Shown piece after piece: positions 1 to 12,734 of a stretch of DNA of 64,000 nt. A model generated the notes under the pieces. That model saw nothing but the letters and a program-made list of their open reading frames with translations. It was not told where the DNA came from and made no database searches. The stretch is from Lutraria lutraria (lineage: Eukaryota; Mollusca; Bivalvia; Venerida; Mactridae). The stretch covers positions 19,165,528 through 19,229,527 of the forward strand of contig OZ026851.1 of the NCBI GenBank assembly GCA_964023205.1. The letters are read 5' to 3'. Each line of letters opens with the position of its first letter. Positions within the stretch are counted from its first letter, which is position 1. Made by a program: the position numbers and the translations under genes.

Positions 1-206
1 ACAGTGGAGAGTCATTTGAGGTGGGCAGTTCATCTAACCATCATTACCAGCACTAGCTAGACTCCTATCCTCCGTTAAGTAACTGCCTACTTTCTCACAT
101 AAAGAGACATAGTCGGTAAGTGGGGTTGAATCAACGACTCTCTATCGGTGAGAGGTTACAGTGATTTGAAGTCAGTGACCTTAATTAACCACTCAACCAT
201 GGAGGC
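1..206 (-). repeat. tRNA-derived SINE (family S1), cut by window edge
   Basis: Read on the minus strand from 206: GCCTCCATGGTTGAGTGGTT (box A-like), then a box B-like GATTCAACC at about 126-134, then a tail with 'tctctttatgtgagaaagta'. The same order occurs at 43113-43865 and its tail at 61405-61520. The 3' end lies outside the window. Confidence 0.8.
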
Positions 207-640
207 AGATATACATGTATATACAAAACTTTATTGCTATTGAAATCAATTAATATTATATTTTAACTTGAGATTTCGTACATTAGTGCAATAATTAAAC
301 ACTCTTCCATTACTAGTATTGGTCAAAATGAAAATTAATATTGATAATAATAATCCATTTCATAAGTTTTTTTTGTCTAAGGGAAGTAACTCTTACAATT
401 AACAATTATATATTTTACCAAGGACTTATATACATACTTAATTAAGTCCTTGATTTTACAGATCATCATAACTTCTATTCAAATCAATATTTTAACTTGA
501 AATTTTGTATATGAATGTAAATATCACTCTTATATAATTAGCAATAACCAAAATAAGTTTTATATCATCAAGGACTTATATACATATATATTTGTACTTG
601 ATATCATTTATATTAAATATATACAGGATCCGGAGGTACT
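207..640. repeat. Dispersed AT-rich repeat with AAGGACTTATATACAT palindromes
   Basis: The segments 230-400 and 440-600 resemble each other and 25265-25460 ('taacttctatt', 'tattttaacttga', 'aataagttttatatcat'). The 16-mer aaggacttatatacat occurs near 420, 569, 1874 and twice at 25274-25310, sometimes followed by its inverse aagtcctt. Confidence 0.6.
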
Positions 641-1690
641 AGATAACAGTGTAGCTAAATTTAGAACGGAAATTGAAAGAAACAAAAAAATCACTGACGT
701 GAATCAAATGTTGTAATTTATATGCATGTACAAAGTTCTTTAAAAATGCCAACAGTAAAAAAAATCTTATACATAGGTGTAGAACTCAGTCTTATCTTTT
801 CTATGACTCGAAACTAACAAATGTCTAATGGTTTATTAAATTGTGACATGTTTATTGTGAATGTATTTTGTGTCATAGTCTTTGATTGCTTTTCAAAAAA
901 TTCATAAGTTTATTTCGAAATTGTGCATTATCTTGTTGCTATATTTATTTATTTATTTGTTATTGATTTCCTAAAGTTTGCAATTTCGGAAAAAGTACGG
1001 AACCGTAACGAACTTTAGATAAGCAACGTGCAGGAGTTAACTCCCTTATTTCAAAAACGCCATTTGTTTTTTCTACTCTTTTAGAAAAACATTGTAATGA
1101 GTTCTACGACTATATATATAAGTCGCTGCCGATTTGGTCGCGATTTTGAATGCGAAAATGTGCTTCTTACATACACGAGTGATTTTACGGTAAGTTTGAT
1201 CACTGCAACTAGCCTACCTTATAATCTGTCCCAACGCTGCAGTAACCATCCAAACCATCCAGTGTGGTTCCTGGGATATCAACTTAAAGTGATAATAATT
1301 ATCATCATATATCATCTATATACCAAGGCAAACAGTCAGTGGTGACACTCAACTGTGAAGTTTTGCAACCTTTGTCAAAAATGAAGAATTACTTCATTCA
1401 TGGTTGCAATCTAAATACATGTATGTAATTATTATCATATGTAGTCTAACTAGACTGTTTGTAAAGGTGAGACACTTAATTGGCCCTGTCCCGTGCGGTC
1501 TAACAAAGATCTGCATATTTATGTGCAGAAAATCTCTGATTAAACCCCATTGGGCACGTTAACTACAATATCTGTGACCAAAGTGGATCGACCGTTTGGT
1601 AGGTAGAAAACACATCTCTATACTCATATGAATTTAAATCGGCATTGGCTAGTTAAACAAAATAAACTTTCATTATATATAACCCTAGGT
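641..1690. other. Intergenic, no supported gene
   Basis: AT-rich with short ORFs only. The 82-codon ORF at 1097-1345 has no domain, splice signal or codon pattern that supports it. Confidence 0.6.
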
Positions 1691-1693
1691 ACC

Positions 1694-2300
1694 TAGAGCT
1701 GGGACGAGTACTCGAGTACCCGGGTATCGGGTCGAGTAATGCTACTACCCGGGTACAAAATTACTACCCGGGTACCCTTGAAATAGAACACTCCATATTA
1801 AACTCGTTTTGATTTTTTAAGCAAACGAAACATACATTTATTAGACCTGATTATAATTTTTATCTACCTTACCAAGGACTTATATACATAAGTCCTTCTT
1901 GACCTTACTTAGCAATACGTATGACATTTGTGGCGGATTTCTGTATAAAATTTAACTTACCAACGAATACTCATCCCGTTTTTTATACTTAAATGCTGCT
2001 CCGACGAATATGAATTATTGTTCTAATGGTCAAAATATTAACACAGATTTGTTTATCCATTTATTTGCAATACAGTCTAAACTTTTAATTAACTTCATCA
2101 GTATTTATATTATAATGTAACTAGCAGTTTACCGCAAGTAAATTCTCCGCACGTACATGTATATTTACCGTTATTTAACCCAATTTAACCCAATTTCTCA
2201 TTAGTAACGGTTGGCAAATTTGGGAACATGGGATGGTGAGCAAAGTAAGGTTCGGAACTAGAATCCTGAACGTTTCCAGTAACGTCAGGCTCCGACTTTA
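1694..2300 (-). repeat. Truncated hAT-like non-autonomous copy
   Basis: Begins TAGAGCTGGGACGAG, the terminal repeat of the complete element at 38925-39642, and matches that element in inverse orientation up to about 2300 (for example ggttcggaactagaatcctg). The other terminus is missing. Confidence 0.75.
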
Positions 2301-2557
2301 GCTATATTTTAGCTTGTTTTTACACTCTAACACCTTCATTTATTCACCAATCCTAATCATATTTTCAATGAATGTGTATAACCTTATGGTTATAGACAAG
2401 TTTAGTTATGGGTGGAATCTGACCACAACTTCAAGAGTTATGGGCCCTTGGAATAGAAAACTTGCTACGTTTTAGCTTGTTTAACAGTATTATACCTTCA
2501 TTGTTGGTTTTGCTCTCAAAATCTACGTAAAAATGAATTTTACGAGATAGAAACTAT

Positions 2558-5500
2558 CGGCTAAAACAAGATCAGATAGGGAAAGTAAACTTAGCTTGTG
2601 TTATACCCTTAAAACATTTTCTTGCTTAGAGGAAATGGAATACAATTATTATCATCATTTAGAGCTTGCTTTAAGCTTTCCAAAAATGTATTACATTACC
2701 ATGTTTCCATGTCATACAGCAAAATATGATCCTAAATACCTCTAAAAAGTAGGCTTTTTTCCATGTTATGCCGTTTCATTTTAAAATTACTAAATTATAA
2801 GAATTTGTATTTTAAAAATGTGTGTTAGAATATTACTTTTTAGAAAAGAAACATTAAATTTCATATATGAGCTAATGAAAAATTAAGATAAAACATGAAC
2901 AAAATGAGCACAGTAATTTTAAGCAGTTTATAAAAAAATGCTTGAGTCGTTATGCATTTTGGTTTTTCTTAAGGATTGACTTTGTTACACTGTCTTGCAC
3001 TTTGTCATTCATAAATAAACATATCTTTGACAATTTATTGAAACTGTAACCATATATCTCTGTACCAGATACAACAAGTATTAATTAGTAGTCTTCTTTA
3101 GTAATTTACTCATCATTTTATAAACACACTATTTCGTAGTGTCCGTAGATCACATATTTTGTACCTTGCATATTTGTGTACTAGAATGATAATCAACATA
3201 ACTCTGTTATTTTCTGATTCAGAGAGTGGCACTTAATAAGAAATGCACTGCTTCTTCATTTGGCTTTCAGCAGTACTTTTTATTTAAGTGGCTAAAGTCT
3301 GTCCGTAGAACGTAGTGTCCGTAGATCACTGTTTTTCATGTCATATAATTTCAAGAATATATAATAAAGGCCTCTGGTTTTACATTAAATTAATTACTTT
3401 TAACCAAATAAGAACAATGTTAATCAATATTTGTGAATTTTTTGCCTAATGTGTGAATGAAAGAGGTGAACATGGTTCTGTATATATGTAACTTTACTAA
3501 GATCATACAGAATGAGAGAAAAACACATGATATTATTATTAGAATTTGACAAAAGTTTTATCTTACAACTCCATAAACTGAACAATGCCTTTTATTTCAA
3601 CACAGAAGATAACTTAAAATATTCTGTGGATGTTTAAGAGCAATGGTTTTGTGATCTACGGACACTACAAAAGCACTAGTCTAGTGAAGATAGAAATGCA
3701 GTCTTCTTTTAGCTATAAACCTATGTATAAACTGTAAAAATCATGTTCTATATGCATTCAATGTGTTTTTAAGGTGAAAATGAGAAAAGACTAATGAGCT
3801 TATCAAAAAACATGTTCAAATTAAAATTCAGTCAGTTGATATGCGACATGCATTGAAGAGCACTGGGATATACATTTATGTATATGTTTATGATTCTTAA
3901 AGCGCAATGTTCGGACATAGACGTACAAAGGCAATATCAGTAGATACAGTATTCATGAATTGAATATAAATTGAATATTAGATATTTAATCATACCATAG
4001 AAGTACACCACATCATTTCAGTAAAAGTAATTTGTGAGTTGAACTATATATATATAACAAGAAATTTATCAATACTTAAACAAAACCATATATAATCAAT
4101 TATAACAAGATCATTCAAAGATAGTGAAAATATTTCAAAGACAAGCAAAAGCAATTTTTGTAATATCAAAGATGTATAAAGACAACTGTTCTGTATCACT
4201 TTGATACATTTAATGATTAAATATGAAATGTTTGAAATATTTATAACATATAACTACCTTTAAACCATTTTATGTAGACTATAAAAGCGCCAAATGAGGG
4301 CAAAATATGCATGTATGTACATAAAAATTTAGTATTAATGATGACAAAATAACACAAAACATTATTTTACAAAGAATATACTATAATTATGTTAATTATA
4401 TAAGGCTAAGTAACATTTCATTTTCAATAAAAAATATCTTGCGAGGCATGCTAACAAAACAAAAACACATAAAAACATAGACATACAGAACCAATATTTT
4501 GTAACATACTGATATTGCATTTAAAGATGTATAAAATATATATTCATGAAATACTCATATCACATAACCACATTTGAGTAATATTAAGTGAACTCTTTAT
4601 ATTATATTAACAAATTATAAAGTAAGATAATCAAAACATAATTTAACACTTAAAAATGACATTACATTAAATGATGTCCATGATAGCAATGCACATTTAT
4701 GTATTAACTGACAAATTACTGCACAGCATCTATTGCTTCTGATGCCATTCGGTGTAATGTTCATACATTTTTATTGACATTCCAAAACGTACAGAAAACT
4801 TGAAGTATACATCAAATAACCCAATATGAAATTTATGATGTATTATACATGTATATACATTTTTTGTAGTAAAGTGACCTTTTTAAGTCTTATTACTGGA
4901 ATTGTAAAGTGCTATACAGACAATAGACATGTATGCAAAGACTGTGTAAAGTTTGACAGAAGACAAGTTTTTCTATAACAAGGACATAATTATGTACTAA
5001 TACATTTGTCTTGTAATATTTGAATATGTTTTATAATTGTATATCATTATATGCAAATTATGATACAAAAAAAAATCACATAAATTAAGTCTCATTAAAA
5101 TAGATGTGAAATAAACTTGTAAGTAACATTAATGAAAAAAATATAAAACAAAACTTACTGTTTAAATTCTGAATAAAATCTAAAGGAGCATGATAGTTCC
5201 AGAATAAATGTTCAATTTTCCTTTAATAATAATTAAGACTTAAAAAGTTTAAGATAATTATTAAAGTATACATTATAAATTTGCTTGTCTTTGTCATAAT
5301 TCATACTGTCTTTGCATATCTTTTGCAGTTTTTCTGTTTTTTTTTAGCATTAATGATGTTAAAACTGTTTTCATTATTATATTCTAGTTTTTAACACAAG
5401 TACTTTCATTATTCAGGTATGAAAATGTCATTCTTCTTAGGGTTGCTAAGATTTAACATCAGGGAATAACATAGCACTTTAGTTTTCTAAAGTTTTGCTA

Positions 5501-6566
5501 CTATTAATAACTATTTTTTAAAAGAATAAAATAAGAGAGAACTGTATTTTTGTCAAATTGTTTTAGTAAATGGTGATAAAAAACAACATTCTTCCAAAGA
5601 AACACAAACAGTTTAGCACAAGAGTGCTGTTTTGTACTACAATCTATTCAGTAGTGTCTGTAGAATATGTAAACACTCTTCATTTGAATGTTGCAACAGT
5701 TTTTATAGTGTTTTGAATGTTATAATTTGTTGTTTCAAATATAGTTTTCATCCAATAGTACTGACCATCTGTATCAAAACATATTTATGTAGTTATTTTT
5801 GGCCTAGATTAGCATAAAATATTGTATATAATTTGTAAATTGCCATAAAAACTCACTTTTCATTATATTTATGAGACAAATCTGTAAGATTTAAAGTCAT
5901 AGTATTTTTTCCCACATCCTTAAGGACCTACATTGTATCAGAAATACTTGATAAGGAAGAACATCACAGTCTTCACTTAAAAATTATTCATTTTCATTTG
6001 TCACATGTATTGTAGTGTCCGTAGAAACTATTGTACACGTAAGACTTAACTTGCTTTTTCACAAAATTTGTAGACATATACACTTTTAAGCTACTTTTTC
6101 GTTTACATTGGAAATCATTTGATACATATAAGAGGTTCATTTATTTCTGAAAGTTCTATTCCTTGAAAAATAAAATGTTGAATGTTTGATAACTTTAAGC
6201 AATTTCATACGCCTTGTTTCTTTTGCCCTAGAATCAAAGAAATCAGTTGTGTAAAAAAAATATTAAGTGGTTTCCACATGCAGCAATGCTTGTGCAACAC
6301 TCTGTTTTGTATAAACATTGTTCTATACCAATAATTTAAAAAAAACTGCAATGTTATGCTTTAGCTGGTAGTGTCCATAGATCAGCTACCTTGGAATGAT
6401 TTAAAGGCTATAACTTTTTTATGACAAAGACTTCAACGAAAACCTTCTAGAACTAAATGCCCAAGATATGAAGCTATATAAAGAAAATGCCTATTCTGTG
6501 ATTCCTTATACTTGAAATTTGACCAAAAGTGAAACAAACTTTCCCTATCTGATCTTGTTTTAGCCG
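2558..6566. mobile_element. ~4.0-kb unclassified element with 29-bp perfect terminal inverted repeats
   Basis: 2558-2586 and 6538-6566 are exact inverse copies (starting CGGCTAAAACAAGATCAGAT). The interior is very AT-rich with no ORF above about 60 codons. It carries six copies of a GTAGTGTCCGTAGATCAC-like motif: about 3135, 3311, 3651 (inverse), 5651, 6011 and 6368. This looks like a non-autonomous DNA transposon or a decayed one. The superfamily is not assignable from the ends. Confidence 0.55.
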
Positions 6567-6599
6567 TATATTACCTGTACATTAATTATTGTGCCTTTG

Positions 6600-6645
6600 T
6601 TCTCAGGTGAGCGATAAAGGCCCATATTGGCCCTCTTGTTTTATT
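6600..6645 (-). repeat. Helitron-like 5' terminal fragment
   Basis: ggtgagcgataaaggccc followed by 'atattggccctcttgtt' is the inverse of the 5' end seen at 27255-27290 (gagggccataatggccc then tatatcgctcacc). Only the end is clear. Confidence 0.5.
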
Positions 6646-7049
6646 TGACCCTACTTTAGTACTGAATACATCTTAATATTAGCGCCCATTTTATTTTGGT
6701 CATATAACCTGTGTCTGCTCTGAATCTCTTTAACCCTCTCAATGGATTTTGAAGAAACTTAACTAAAATATTCAGCACACTGAGACAATGTGCGAGTGCA
6801 TGTTTTGACGGTTAGCTTCAAGGTCAAGGTCACACTCTGTCTGTCCATCCATCCGTCCGTCTGTCAGCAACATTTTTAAAACTGAGTTTTCTAACCGACC
6901 CAAACTCATTTCTAAGCAGCTAAATCGGCTGACAGCCGGTTGTTATTAAGAATCCTGAATTTATATAAAAATATTGGCCATGCTTAGTTTACACCTCTTC
7001 TAAAGGGATTATTGTCCAGAAATTAGGAACATACAATAAAGTTTTATGT
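6646..7049. repeat. Decayed repeats upstream of the orphan exon
   Basis: Contains a 'caaggtcaaggtcac' and 'gtccatccatccgtccgtc' stretch like a Helitron-like microsatellite. At 6880-6955 there is a diverged relative of the CAGGGTTCTCAATAA MITE (31742, 38405). Confidence 0.5.
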
Positions 7050-7060
7050 ATATTTTACAG

Positions 7061-7167
7061 GTAGACTACTGTAGTGATGTTGATGCAGCTAATTCACTGA
7101 CTAACTTGATGTCAGAGGATGAACAAAATCTTGAACCATCAACAGTTATGAATCTGAAGCCACTGTT
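7061..7167 (+). CDS. Orphan candidate exon 1
   Basis: The sequence between acceptor tatattttacag and donor TT|GTAAGT is open in one frame only. It encodes an acidic stretch VDYCSDVDAANSLTNLMSED followed by EQNLEPSTVMNLKPL. The protein family is not recognised. The phase (two bases left over) does not fit the next candidate at 8533, so another exon must lie between them or they belong to different transcripts. Confidence 0.4.
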
Positions 7168-7935
7168 GTAAGTTTATACAATTATAACAAATTCTAGTAC
7201 TGTGTACATCTTTATTTCTGCAGATGTTCTTGAATTAGCAGGGTCTAGAATTGGCAGTTTCTTTGCCAACCGCCGAAATAAATCCATGTTATTCCTCCAT
7301 AACCGCCAAAATTAATACACTAATAGAAGATAAGTTTCCACCATTTTCAAGCGAATTAACTTAAAAGTTTTAACAAATATATATGCACTGGATTATTGTT
7401 ATCTGAATTTTGTGTGACCCTCAGATCAGGTGAATACTGAATAGGCTTTCCTTGTTTTGTCATTAAGGTATTATATATCCATAAGACTTTGACATACCCA
7501 CTCAATGCTACCATAATGTTGATATTCTAAACATAGTATAGCCCAATTGTCTTGTATTGATTTGATAGTTACCCTAGATACTTAAATTTGTTGTACGACA
7601 CATTTTGTAGGAGTTGTTGCCCTTGTTGAAAATTTGAAAAATGTTCTGAAAATATTGCACAGTGACTTACATTTTTCTTCATCAAAATAGATTGATATCA
7701 TGTTTTTTAATCTTTTTTTGTGAGTTTTCATTAAAATTGATCTCCTTTTTCCTTTAATCTTTGAAAACTCCAATGCAAAATAGATCACGATCATCATTGT
7801 TTTTGAAAATTTGGTATTATGGATATAAACCTATGAGCGGATAAAAGGATTTTGAAAAAAAGCAAAGGTATGCATTTGGACTAAAATTGATTTCTAAACT
7901 GCCAAGAGATATTATTATACCTCACATGACTTATT

Positions 7936-8010
7936 TACTCTATAGTCTTATGTGACGTCAGAGGGTGACAATCCGTAATGTTTCCCTCTGACATTACATT
8001 TCGGCCCGCT
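7936..8010. repeat. Short imperfect foldback repeat
   Basis: gtgacgtcagaggg and ccctctgacattac form inverse arms about 25 bases apart. Probably a MITE remnant. Confidence 0.4.
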
Positions 8011-8297
8011 TGCCATAACGAAACTGCCCTCGCGTGCTCACGCGATATTACCGGGTGTCGGGTTTTATTCAATCTCTGTCGTATCGAATACTATCCTTGT
8101 CTAGACACTTTAGGCACATAGTAGAATATAATTGTAGTTTCATCAGGTTTTTCAGTAGACATTTTGACAGCAAAAGTAATTATGGTGTCAGAAAGAAACT
8201 TCGTTTCAATTTCTATTACAGTTTTCGTTACATTTGTTAACATGTTTGTTGCATTTAGTGTATTTCTTAATTATTGTTTTGTTCGGTATAATAAAAT

Positions 8298-8439
8298 AAA
8301 TATCACATCCCACATAGGGTGATAGAACGTAATGTTCACCCTTGACTAAGTAATGTCAACCTCGGCTAACGCCTCAGTCGACATTTCTTGTCTCGAGTGA
8401 ACATTACGTTCTATCACCCTATGTGGGATGTGATATTTA
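8298..8439. mobile_element. 142-bp foldback MITE
   Basis: Arms of about 42 bp (8298-8339 and 8397-8438) are near-perfect inverse copies beginning aaatatcacatcccacatag. The centre itself contains atgtc/gacat. No coding. Confidence 0.75.
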
Positions 8440-8532
8440 TATATTAGTAGCACATTAAATACATTATTTAATTATATGATACTAATGATATATGTTTATT
8501 GTTTATGTTTGAATTATTGCAAGTATTACGTA

Positions 8533-8666
8533 TTTATTCAGGAACAAAATGTGGGAAAACATTGTATCAAAGATACTTCTATCCAACAGCAGCAAGTGAG
8601 AGTCATGGGATACCTGACAAGTTGTTGATCAAACAGGAATCAACTTTGTATCCAACCTTGGACAAT
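8533..8666 (+). CDS. Orphan candidate exon 2
   Basis: The exon lies between acceptor gtatttattcag and donor AATG|GTAAAT. Its open frame encodes TKCGKTLYQRYFYPTAASES, then HGIPDKLLIKQESTLYPTLDN. LIKQE fits a sumoylation consensus (hydrophobic-K-x-E), as often seen in nuclear factors, but nothing else identifies it. The same gene as 7061 is likely from proximity only. Confidence 0.4.
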
Positions 8667-9149
8667 GGTAAATATATGTCAGTATTTGTTTTAAATAATT
8701 ATGTTGATAAATTTTCTTAGATTATCATGTAACTTAAAGTTTACAAGGGAAGTAACTAAAAAGAACTTGTGATTTAGGCCTGCAAGAGTTACATTTCTTT
8801 GACAAAATTACGGTAGCTACATTCAGTTTTTTTTCTCATTTTCTTCTGTTGAGCAAAATACTTTTATTCATTAGTCAAAGTTGTCAGGGATTATTTGAAT
8901 AAGCTGTGTGCTCTTAATACAAGAAGGTTCACACGGGACACATGTAATCTTGTAGATTCTACTCTGGACACCACAAAGGGTAGGGATATAAATTAGGGAT
9001 ATAAATGCCTTGTTCTCTCCTCCCTCAGGGGCGGCTCTGAAATGGCCGTAGCTAACATGATGAATCAAATCTGGAAACTAGTGAACTGTAATAAAAAACA
9101 CAGTATGTTAACTATATGTATATATAATACACAAGAAATAGAATGTTGC

Positions 9150-9210
9150 ATCTGTAGTGTAGTGGTTTATGTCACTGCAGGAGGCAGGAGGTCTGGGCTC
9201 AATCCCAATA
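9150..9210 (+). repeat. tRNA-like SINE head or tRNA pseudogene
   Basis: TAGTGTAGTGGTTTATG resembles a tRNA A box, and ggGCTCAAtCCC about 40 bases on resembles a B box. The acceptor stem cannot be closed, so this is not called a tRNA gene. Confidence 0.45.
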
Positions 9211-9600
9211 TAATCTCTTTTTTACTTAATTATTTTTTATTAAATACTTTTAACTGAAAACAATTTCAGATTGAGCAGTTTGAGGTTTATATGTAACTTA
9301 AATCATTTCGGAAGGATTTCACAATTCATTGACTATGACAATTTATAAATCTTAAAGGTAGCTGTAGACTTATTTATTCTAGAACCCAATGAAACTCATG
9401 TAGTTCATATTGATTTTGCCTCCTATTTTTTTATGATTCACTAAAACAAGATTGCTCACTAAAAGTCCCTAAAGAAGGCTATTAGCTTTGAACAAGTAGA
9501 TACGAATTCATTTTTCTTGCATTGTTCGTTATGGCAAACAGCTCATTAGATCTACTTTTCAATGCTATATTTTCTTAAATGATAGATTAGTCTTCATGCA
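9211..9600. other. Intergenic, nothing recognised
   Basis: Plain AT-rich sequence between the tRNA-like repeat and the satellite. Confidence 0.5.
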
Positions 9601-12060
9601 GGGGTTTTGGTACACTAAGGCTGTTCTGCACAGTTGGACTTTATTTGGGGGTTAATTGATATAATAAAGCTGTTACACACAGTTGGCCTCTATTAAAGAG
9701 CTGCTTTGCACACTTGGGCTCTATAAAGGGATTAATTGATATGATAAGTCTGGTTTTGATTGGGGTTGCAACGATATGACATGACCCGTAAAATATGACT
9801 GTTATACGTGGTTGGTCTTTATTCTAGGGGTTTAATGATATAATATGACTGCTATAAGTGGTTGGTCTTTATTCTAGGGTTTTAATGATATAATATGACT
9901 GTTATATGTGGTTGGTCTTTATTCTAGGGGTTTAATGATATAATATGTCTGTTATACATGGTTGGTCTTTATTCTAGGGTTTTAATGATATAATATGACT
10001 GTTATACGTGGTTGGTCTTTATTCTAGGGGTTTAATGATATAATATGACTGTTATATGTGGTTGGTCTTTATTCTAGGGTTTTAATGATATAATATGACT
10101 GTTATACATGGTTGGTCCTTATTCTAGGGTTTTAATGATATAAAATGACTGTTATACGTGGTTGGTCTTTATTCTAGGGGTTTAATGATATAAAATGACT
10201 GTTATACGTGGTTGGTCCTTATTCTAGGGGTTTAATGATATAAAATGACTGTTATATGTGGTTGGTCTTTATTCTAGGGGTTTAATGATATAATATGACT
10301 GTTATACATGGTTGGTCTTTATTCTAGGAGTTTAATGATATAATATGACTGTTATACGTGGTTGGTCTTTATTCTAGGGGTTTAATGATATAATATGACT
10401 GTTATACGTGGTTGGTCTTTATTCTAGGGGTTTAATGATATAATATGACTGTTATACGTGGTTGGTCTTTATTCTAGGGGTTTAATGATATAATATGACT
10501 GTTATACGTGGTTGGTCTTTATTCTAGGGTTTAATGATATAATATGGCTGTTATACATGGTTGGTCTTTATTCTAGGAGTTTAATGATATAATATGACTG
10601 TTATATGTGGTTGGTCTTTATTCTAGGGGTTTAATGATATAATATGACTGTTATACGTGGTTGGTCTTTATTCTAGGGGTTTAATGATATAATATGACTG
10701 TTATACATATTTGGTCTTCATTCTAGGGGTTTAATGATATAATATGACTGTTATACGTGGTTGGTCTTTATTCTAGGGGTTTAATGATATTATATGGCTG
10801 TTATACGTGGTTGGTCTTTATTCTAGGGGTTTAATGATATTATATGGCTGTTATATGTGGTTGGTCTTTATTCTAGGGTTTTAATGATATAATATGACTG
10901 TTATACATGGTTGGTCTTTATTCTAGGGTTTTAATGATATAATATGACTGTTGTACATGGTTGGTCTTTATTCTAGGGTTTTAATGATATAATATGACTG
11001 TTATACATGGTTGGTCTTTATTCTAGGGTTTTAATAATATGAAATGGCTGTTATACATGGTTGGTCTTTATTCTAGGGTTTTAATGATATAATATGACTG
11101 TTGTACATGGTTGGTCTTTATTCTAGGGTTTTAATGATATAATATGACTGTTGTACATGGTTGGTCTTTATTCTAGGGTTTTAATGATATAATATGACTG
11201 TTATACATGGTTGGTCTTTATTCTAGGGTTTTAATAATATGAAATGGCTGTTATAAATGGTTGGTCTTTATTCTAGGGTTTTAATGATATAATATGACTG
11301 TTGTACATGGTTGGTCTTTATTCTAGGGTTTAAATGATATAATATGGCTGATATATGTGGTTGGTCTTTATTCTAGGGGTTTAATGATATAATATGGCTG
11401 TTATATGTGGTTGTTCTTTATTCTAGGGTTTTAATGATATAATATGCCTGTTATACGTGGTTGGTCTTTATTCTAGGGGTTTAATGATATAATATGGCTG
11501 ATATATATGTGGTTGGTCTTTATTCTAGGGGTTTAATGATACAATATGGCTGTAATATGTGATTGTTCTTTATTCTAGGGATTTAATGATATAATATGAC
11601 TGTTATATGTGGTCTTTATTCTAGGGATTTAATGATATAATATGACTGTTATACATGGTTGGTCTTTATTCTAGGGGTTTAATGATATAATATGACTGTT
11701 ATACATGGTTGGTCTTTATTCTAGGGGTTTAATGATATAATATAACTGTTATACTTGGTTGGTCTTTATGCTAGGGGTTTAATGGTATAATATGGCTGTT
11801 ATATGGTTGGTCTTTATTCTAGGGGTTTAATGATATAATATGACTGTTATATGTGTTTGGCTTCTAGTCAAGGTGTTTAATGATATAATATGGCTGTTAT
11901 ACATGGTTGGTCTTTATTGTAGGGGTTAATTGATAGTATATGGCTGTTATACGTGGTTGGGGCTTTTGATAATTCACTTTGGCTGTTTTATGGAGTTGTT
12001 TTTATGTAGGAGTTTAAATGATATAATTTGGCTGTTGTGTACAGTCGGTCTTAATTACCA
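9600..12060. repeat. 50-bp tandem satellite, about 44 units with degenerate edges
   Basis: The period is exactly 50 bp through most of 9790-11995, with unit elements ttggtctttattctaggg and tttaatgatataatatgact and tgttatacgtgg. Units at 9600-9780 and 11930-12060 are diverged. A variant unit with 'aataatatgaaatgg' recurs at about 11033 and 11233, i.e. 200 bp apart, showing a four-unit duplication. No coding. Confidence 0.95.
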
Positions 12061-12404
12061 AAAATGTTTTAATAAATTTAGATAAATATTTGTGTCAATT
12101 GGATGGTTATAGTTCAAAGCTTCATAAATGTTTGTAAATGTCAATGTTGTGTTTTCATAAGGTATTAAGATGGTTGTATGTTTCTGAAGTCAAATTTGAA
12201 AACTAATTTATCTACTGTCCATTGTGTTATATTACTTCATGAACATGATACAATGATATACAAATAATTAATTGTAGAAACAATGTACCTGGTGAGAAAA
12301 AAATATATTACTGATTTACCTGTTCACACATTCTTCAGTATGTAGGTATATCTGATCAGATGGTATATATGAATGTTTATATTAGTATGGCAATACAGTT
12401 AAAA
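12061..12404. other. Intergenic, nothing recognised
   Basis: AT-rich spacer between the satellite and the retroelement tail. Confidence 0.5.
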
Positions 12405-12734
12405 CAACAACAACACGTGTTAAAAATGTCTTTATGTTTCTTAATGTTTCGGCATTTAGCCTTCATCAGAATAATACATAATAACAAACAACGGACGTGA
12501 CGTCATGTAATATTTGACGTTACATTAAAGGGCGGAATATACATTATATAAAATAACATGCATGAATGAACAAATTAATGTGTCATTTAGAATTGAGTTA
12601 TAGTACTATACGGATATAAAATACAAATATTTCCTATAGAATTATGATATATAAAAACCGGTAATAGGAAAAAACGTAATAGTACCTAACTAAAACAAAA
12701 ATTAAACATTTAACATGTATTTTATACTGTAAAC
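12405..12734 (-). repeat. 3' flank of the Penelope-like element with hammerhead-like motif
   Basis: Non-coding tail of the element above, ending at a short GTT run. At 12446-12469 the minus strand reads CTGATGA, A, GGC-TAAAT-GCC, GAAAC. This resembles the hammerhead ribozyme core known from the repeats of Penelope-like elements, but with one extra A before stem II and no clear stems I and III. Confidence 0.5.

Noticed and set aside
9765..11995. Regularly spaced repeats resembling a CRISPR array
   Set aside because: The units are contiguous 50-mers without unique spacers, in a eukaryotic setting; this is a satellite.
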